A stretch of DNA of 7,591 nt. It comes from Gemmatimonadaceae bacterium (GTDB lineage: Bacteria; Gemmatimonadota; Gemmatimonadetes; Gemmatimonadales; Gemmatimonadaceae). The DNA is taken from NCBI GenBank assembly GCA_019689955.1, contig JADGGM010000129.1:1-7591 (forward strand), read 5' to 3'. A program made the translations under genes and the position numbers. The notes below the pieces were generated by a model. It made no database searches and had not been told where the DNA came from. It was given only the letters and a program-made list of their open reading frames with translations. Positions 5,802-7,591 of the stretch are shown here, in pieces. Within the stretch, counting starts at the first letter, position 1. The number at the start of each line of letters is the position of its first letter.

Positions 5802-7394
5802 TCACCCGCGGGCGCGCACCTCGGCGGCGATGGCGCGAAGCTCGGGGAGCACGCGGCCGATCGAGACGGCCTCCGAGCGCGGATCGCCCAGCGCGAAGTA
5901 CAGCGCGCGGTACATCGGGAACAGCCGCTCGTAGGTCCGCTGCGCCGCGGGGTCCGGGTGCACCTCGCGGTACGCGGGGCAGAGCGCCTCCTGCGCGGCC
6001 TCGAGCGTCGGGAAGGTGCCCGCGGCGAGGAAGGCGAACAGCGCCGACCCGAGGCTCGTGATCGGGCGCTCGGGGACGAGCACCGGCTTCCCCAGCACGT
6101 TCGCGTAGACCTGGTTGAGCACCTCGTTCTTCTGCGGGATGCCGCCGGCGTGGATCACCCGCCGCACGGGGACGCCGTGCTCCAACATCCGCTCCAGGAT
6201 GATGCGCGTGTGGAACGCGGTCCCCTCGATCGCCGCGAACAGCTCGTCGCGCGCGGTGCTCTGGAGGCTCCACCCCAGCGTCACGCCGCCGAGCCGCGGG
6301 TTCACGAGCACCGTGCGGTCGCCGTTGTCCCACGTCATGCGCAGGAGCCCTGTCTGCCCGGCGCGGTACGCGTCGAGCCCTTGGGCCAGCGCGCGGACCG
6401 TGGTCCCCGAGCGCTTCGCCACCGCCTCGAAGAGATCGCCCGTGGCCGAGAGGCCGGCCTCGATCCCGGTATATGCCGGGTGGATGGAGCCGCGCACCAC
6501 GCCGCACACGCCGGGCACGCACGCCGTCTCCCGGGCGATCGCCATGATGCACGTCGCGGTGCCGACGACGTTGACGACGTCCCCCTCGGCCACGCCCGCG
6601 CCCATCGCGTCCCAGTGCGCGTCGAACGCGCCGACCGGGAGCGGGATCCCGGGGGAGAGCCCGAGCCGCGCGGCCCACTCCGGCGCGAGGTGCCCGGCGA
6701 TGTGGTCCGACGTGTGATAGCGCCCCATGAGCTTCGCGCCGATGCCGGCGAGGAGCGGGTCGACCTTGCAGAAGAACGCGTCCGGCGGAAAGCCGCCGAG
6801 GTCCGCGTGCCAGAGCCACTTGTGCCCCATGGCGCAGACGCTGCGCGGGAGCTGCGCCGGGTCGGTGATCCCGCACAGCGTCGCGGCCACCATGTCGCAG
6901 TGCTCGAGCGCCGTCACCAGCTCGTGCCGCCGCGCGGGGTTGTGGCGGAGCCAGTGCAGCAGCTTGGCGAACCCCCACTCGGAGGAGTAGACCCCGCCGC
7001 ACCGCTCGATCGCCGCGATCCCTTCCTCGTGCGCGACCTCGGTGATCCGCGCCGCCTCGTCCTTGGCGCGATGGTCGCACCACAGGTAGTAGTCGTCGAG
7101 CGGGACGAGCCCTTCGCCGACGGGGACCACGGTGGAGCCGGTGGTGTCGAGCGCGAGCGCGCGGACGCGCGACCCGTCCACCTCCGCCTCGGCGAGGGCG
7201 AGGCGCATCGCGTCGGTGAGCGCGGCCATGTGCGATGCGTGCGACTGGACCGCGTAGTCCGGGTCCGTGGCGTGGCGGACCACGGGATACTCGACCACCC
7301 CCGCGCCCAGCGGGCCGTCGCGGCTGTCCACGATCGACACGCGGACGCTCTGCGTGCCGAAGTCCACGCCGGCGACGATCGTGGGGCTCGTCAC
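5802..7394 (-). CDS. araB: L-ribulokinase, FGGY carbohydrate kinase family
   Basis: This 530-residue cytoplasmic kinase phosphorylates L-ribulose to L-ribulose-5-phosphate using ATP. The N-terminal GVDFGTQSVRVSIVD (9-23) is the phosphate-binding loop of the hexokinase/actin-like fold. It is followed by LDTTGSTVVPV (82-92), LWCDHRA (104-110) and the FGGY-like block GVYSSEWGFAKLLHWLRHNP (134-153). GAFDAHWDAMGAG contains Asp258, the expected catalytic base, and parallels the FDCHMGAVGAG segment of E. coli AraB. The next stretch, VVGTATC, also matches it. AGGIPQKN (416-423) belongs to the C-terminal nucleotide-binding domain. Length is slightly below E. coli AraB (566). The start is GTG 7394, preceded on the minus strand by GAGGCGAGG at suitable distance; that stretch overlaps the stop of the isomerase gene. 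The 13-bp gap implies an isomerase-kinase operon entering from the right edge. A xylulokinase assignment is less likely given the AraB-type motifs and the adjacent araD. Confidence 0.93.
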   Translation of the reverse strand: MTSPTIVAGVDFGTQSVRVSIVDSRDGPLGAGVVEYPVVRHATDPDYAVQSHASHMAALTDAMRLALAEAEVDGSRVRALALDTTGSTVVPVGEGLVPLDDYYLWCDHRAKDEAARITEVAHEEGIAAIERCGGVYSSEWGFAKLLHWLRHNPARRHELVTALEHCDMVAATLCGITDPAQLPRSVCAMGHKWLWHADLGGFPPDAFFCKVDPLLAGIGAKLMGRYHTSDHIAGHLAPEWAARLGLSPGIPLPVGAFDAHWDAMGAGVAEGDVVNVVGTATCIMAIARETACVPGVCGVVRGSIHPAYTGIEAGLSATGDLFEAVAKRSGTTVRALAQGLDAYRAGQTGLLRMTWDNGDRTVLVNPRLGGVTLGWSLQSTARDELFAAIEGTAFHTRIILERMLEHGVPVRRVIHAGGIPQKNEVLNQVYANVLGKPVLVPERPITSLGSALFAFLAAGTFPTLEAAQEALCPAYREVHPDPAAQRTYERLFPMYRALYFALGDPRSEAVSIGRVLPELRAIAAEVRARG

Positions 7395-7407
7395 CGTGGG
7401 CCTCGCC

Positions 7408-7591
7408 TCAGCGGTGCCAGGAGACGTCCCACCCGAGGTACCGGGTGGTCGCCTCGTAGAGGATGGGCGCGACGGTCGACAGATTGGCGGCGACGTGGTG
7501 CTCGAAGCCGTTCGCGCAGATGTGGTGCAGGAGCTCCTGCAAGCGCGGGATCTCCACGACCCCCGCGCCGCCGAACGTCTGCAGCGGATCG
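7408..7591 (-). CDS. Sugar isomerase, L-fucose isomerase-like family, C-terminal end (partial)
   Basis: Only the last 60 residues plus the stop (TGA, complement of 7408-7410) are in the window; the 5' end lies beyond 7591. The visible tail starts DPLQTFGGAGVVEIPRLQ and continues through NGFEHHVAANLS to YLGWDVSWHR at the end. This resembles the C-terminus of L-fucose/L-arabinose isomerase-like proteins (COG2407 type) as I remember them. It does not show the HHT motif or the WNEVYY-like ending of classical AraA. Being 13 bp upstream of araB and opposite araD, it most likely supplies the L-arabinose to L-ribulose step. The family call is from memory on 60 residues; the context argument for an aldose-ketose isomerase is stronger than the exact family name. 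Confidence 0.7.
   Translation of the reverse strand, partial: DPLQTFGGAGVVEIPRLQELLHHICANGFEHHVAANLSTVAPILYEATTRYLGWDVSWHR

Noticed and set aside
4918..7083. A 721-codon minus-strand frame covering araB and araD
   Set aside because: Both genes it overlaps are firmly identified by catalytic residues in other frames, and this translation is Arg/Gly-rich without family features.
1..7591. CRISPR arrays, tRNA/rRNA genes, insertion sequences or attachment sites
   Set aside because: I saw no regularly spaced repeats, no tRNA-like cloverleaf or rRNA sequence, no transposase motifs and no terminal inverted repeats. Nearly all the sequence is accounted for by the listed genes.

Overview
The window is about 7.6 kb of very GC-rich DNA (roughly 70% by eye) and is almost entirely coding. 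It looks like part of an L-arabinose / arabinan utilisation locus. The organism is probably a free-living Gram-negative bacterium, and Gemmatimonadota is my best guess. That guess rests on the base composition, the small stand-alone SusC/RagA-type TonB plug protein and the Tat-exported GH127-type enzyme; it is inference, because there is no rRNA or other marker here.

Left part, + strand (1-4866). There is a possible tail of an upstream gene (3-56), then three tightly packed genes that look like one operon. The first is a lipoprotein consisting of an isolated TonB-receptor plug domain (91-588). The second is a Tat-exported GH127-type beta-L-arabinofuranosidase with its Glu-x-Cys and Cys-Cys active-site motifs visible (599-3109). 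The third is a secreted, probably beta-propeller-like protein of unknown function (3109-4866), whose ATG overlaps the stop of the hydrolase. These products act at or outside the cytoplasmic membrane.

Middle, + strand (4867-5763). A strong sigma-70-type promoter (-35 at 4880, -10 at 4903, 17-bp spacer) is followed immediately by a near-perfect LacI-family operator at 4909-4922, where transcription should start. It drives araD, L-ribulose-5-phosphate 4-epimerase. araD has an unusual Pro/Arg/Gly-rich C-terminal tail and no visible Shine-Dalgarno sequence.

Right part, - strand (5802-7591). The kinase gene araB (L-ribulokinase) lies 13 bp downstream of the 3' end of a sugar isomerase gene that runs off the window. 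That isomerase tail does not resemble classical AraA. It looks like the L-fucose isomerase-like (COG2407-type) family, so it is probably a non-classical L-arabinose isomerase. araB converges on araD across a 38-bp gap that contains a GC-rich hairpin.

Taken together: the exported hydrolase releases L-arabinose from beta-linked arabinofuranosides; uptake is encoded elsewhere; the isomerase makes L-ribulose; AraB phosphorylates it; and AraD epimerises L-ribulose-5-phosphate to D-xylulose-5-phosphate for the pentose phosphate pathway. The parts I cannot assign from known families are the lipidated lone plug domain, the propeller-like protein coupled to the hydrolase, and the regulator that binds the araD operator.
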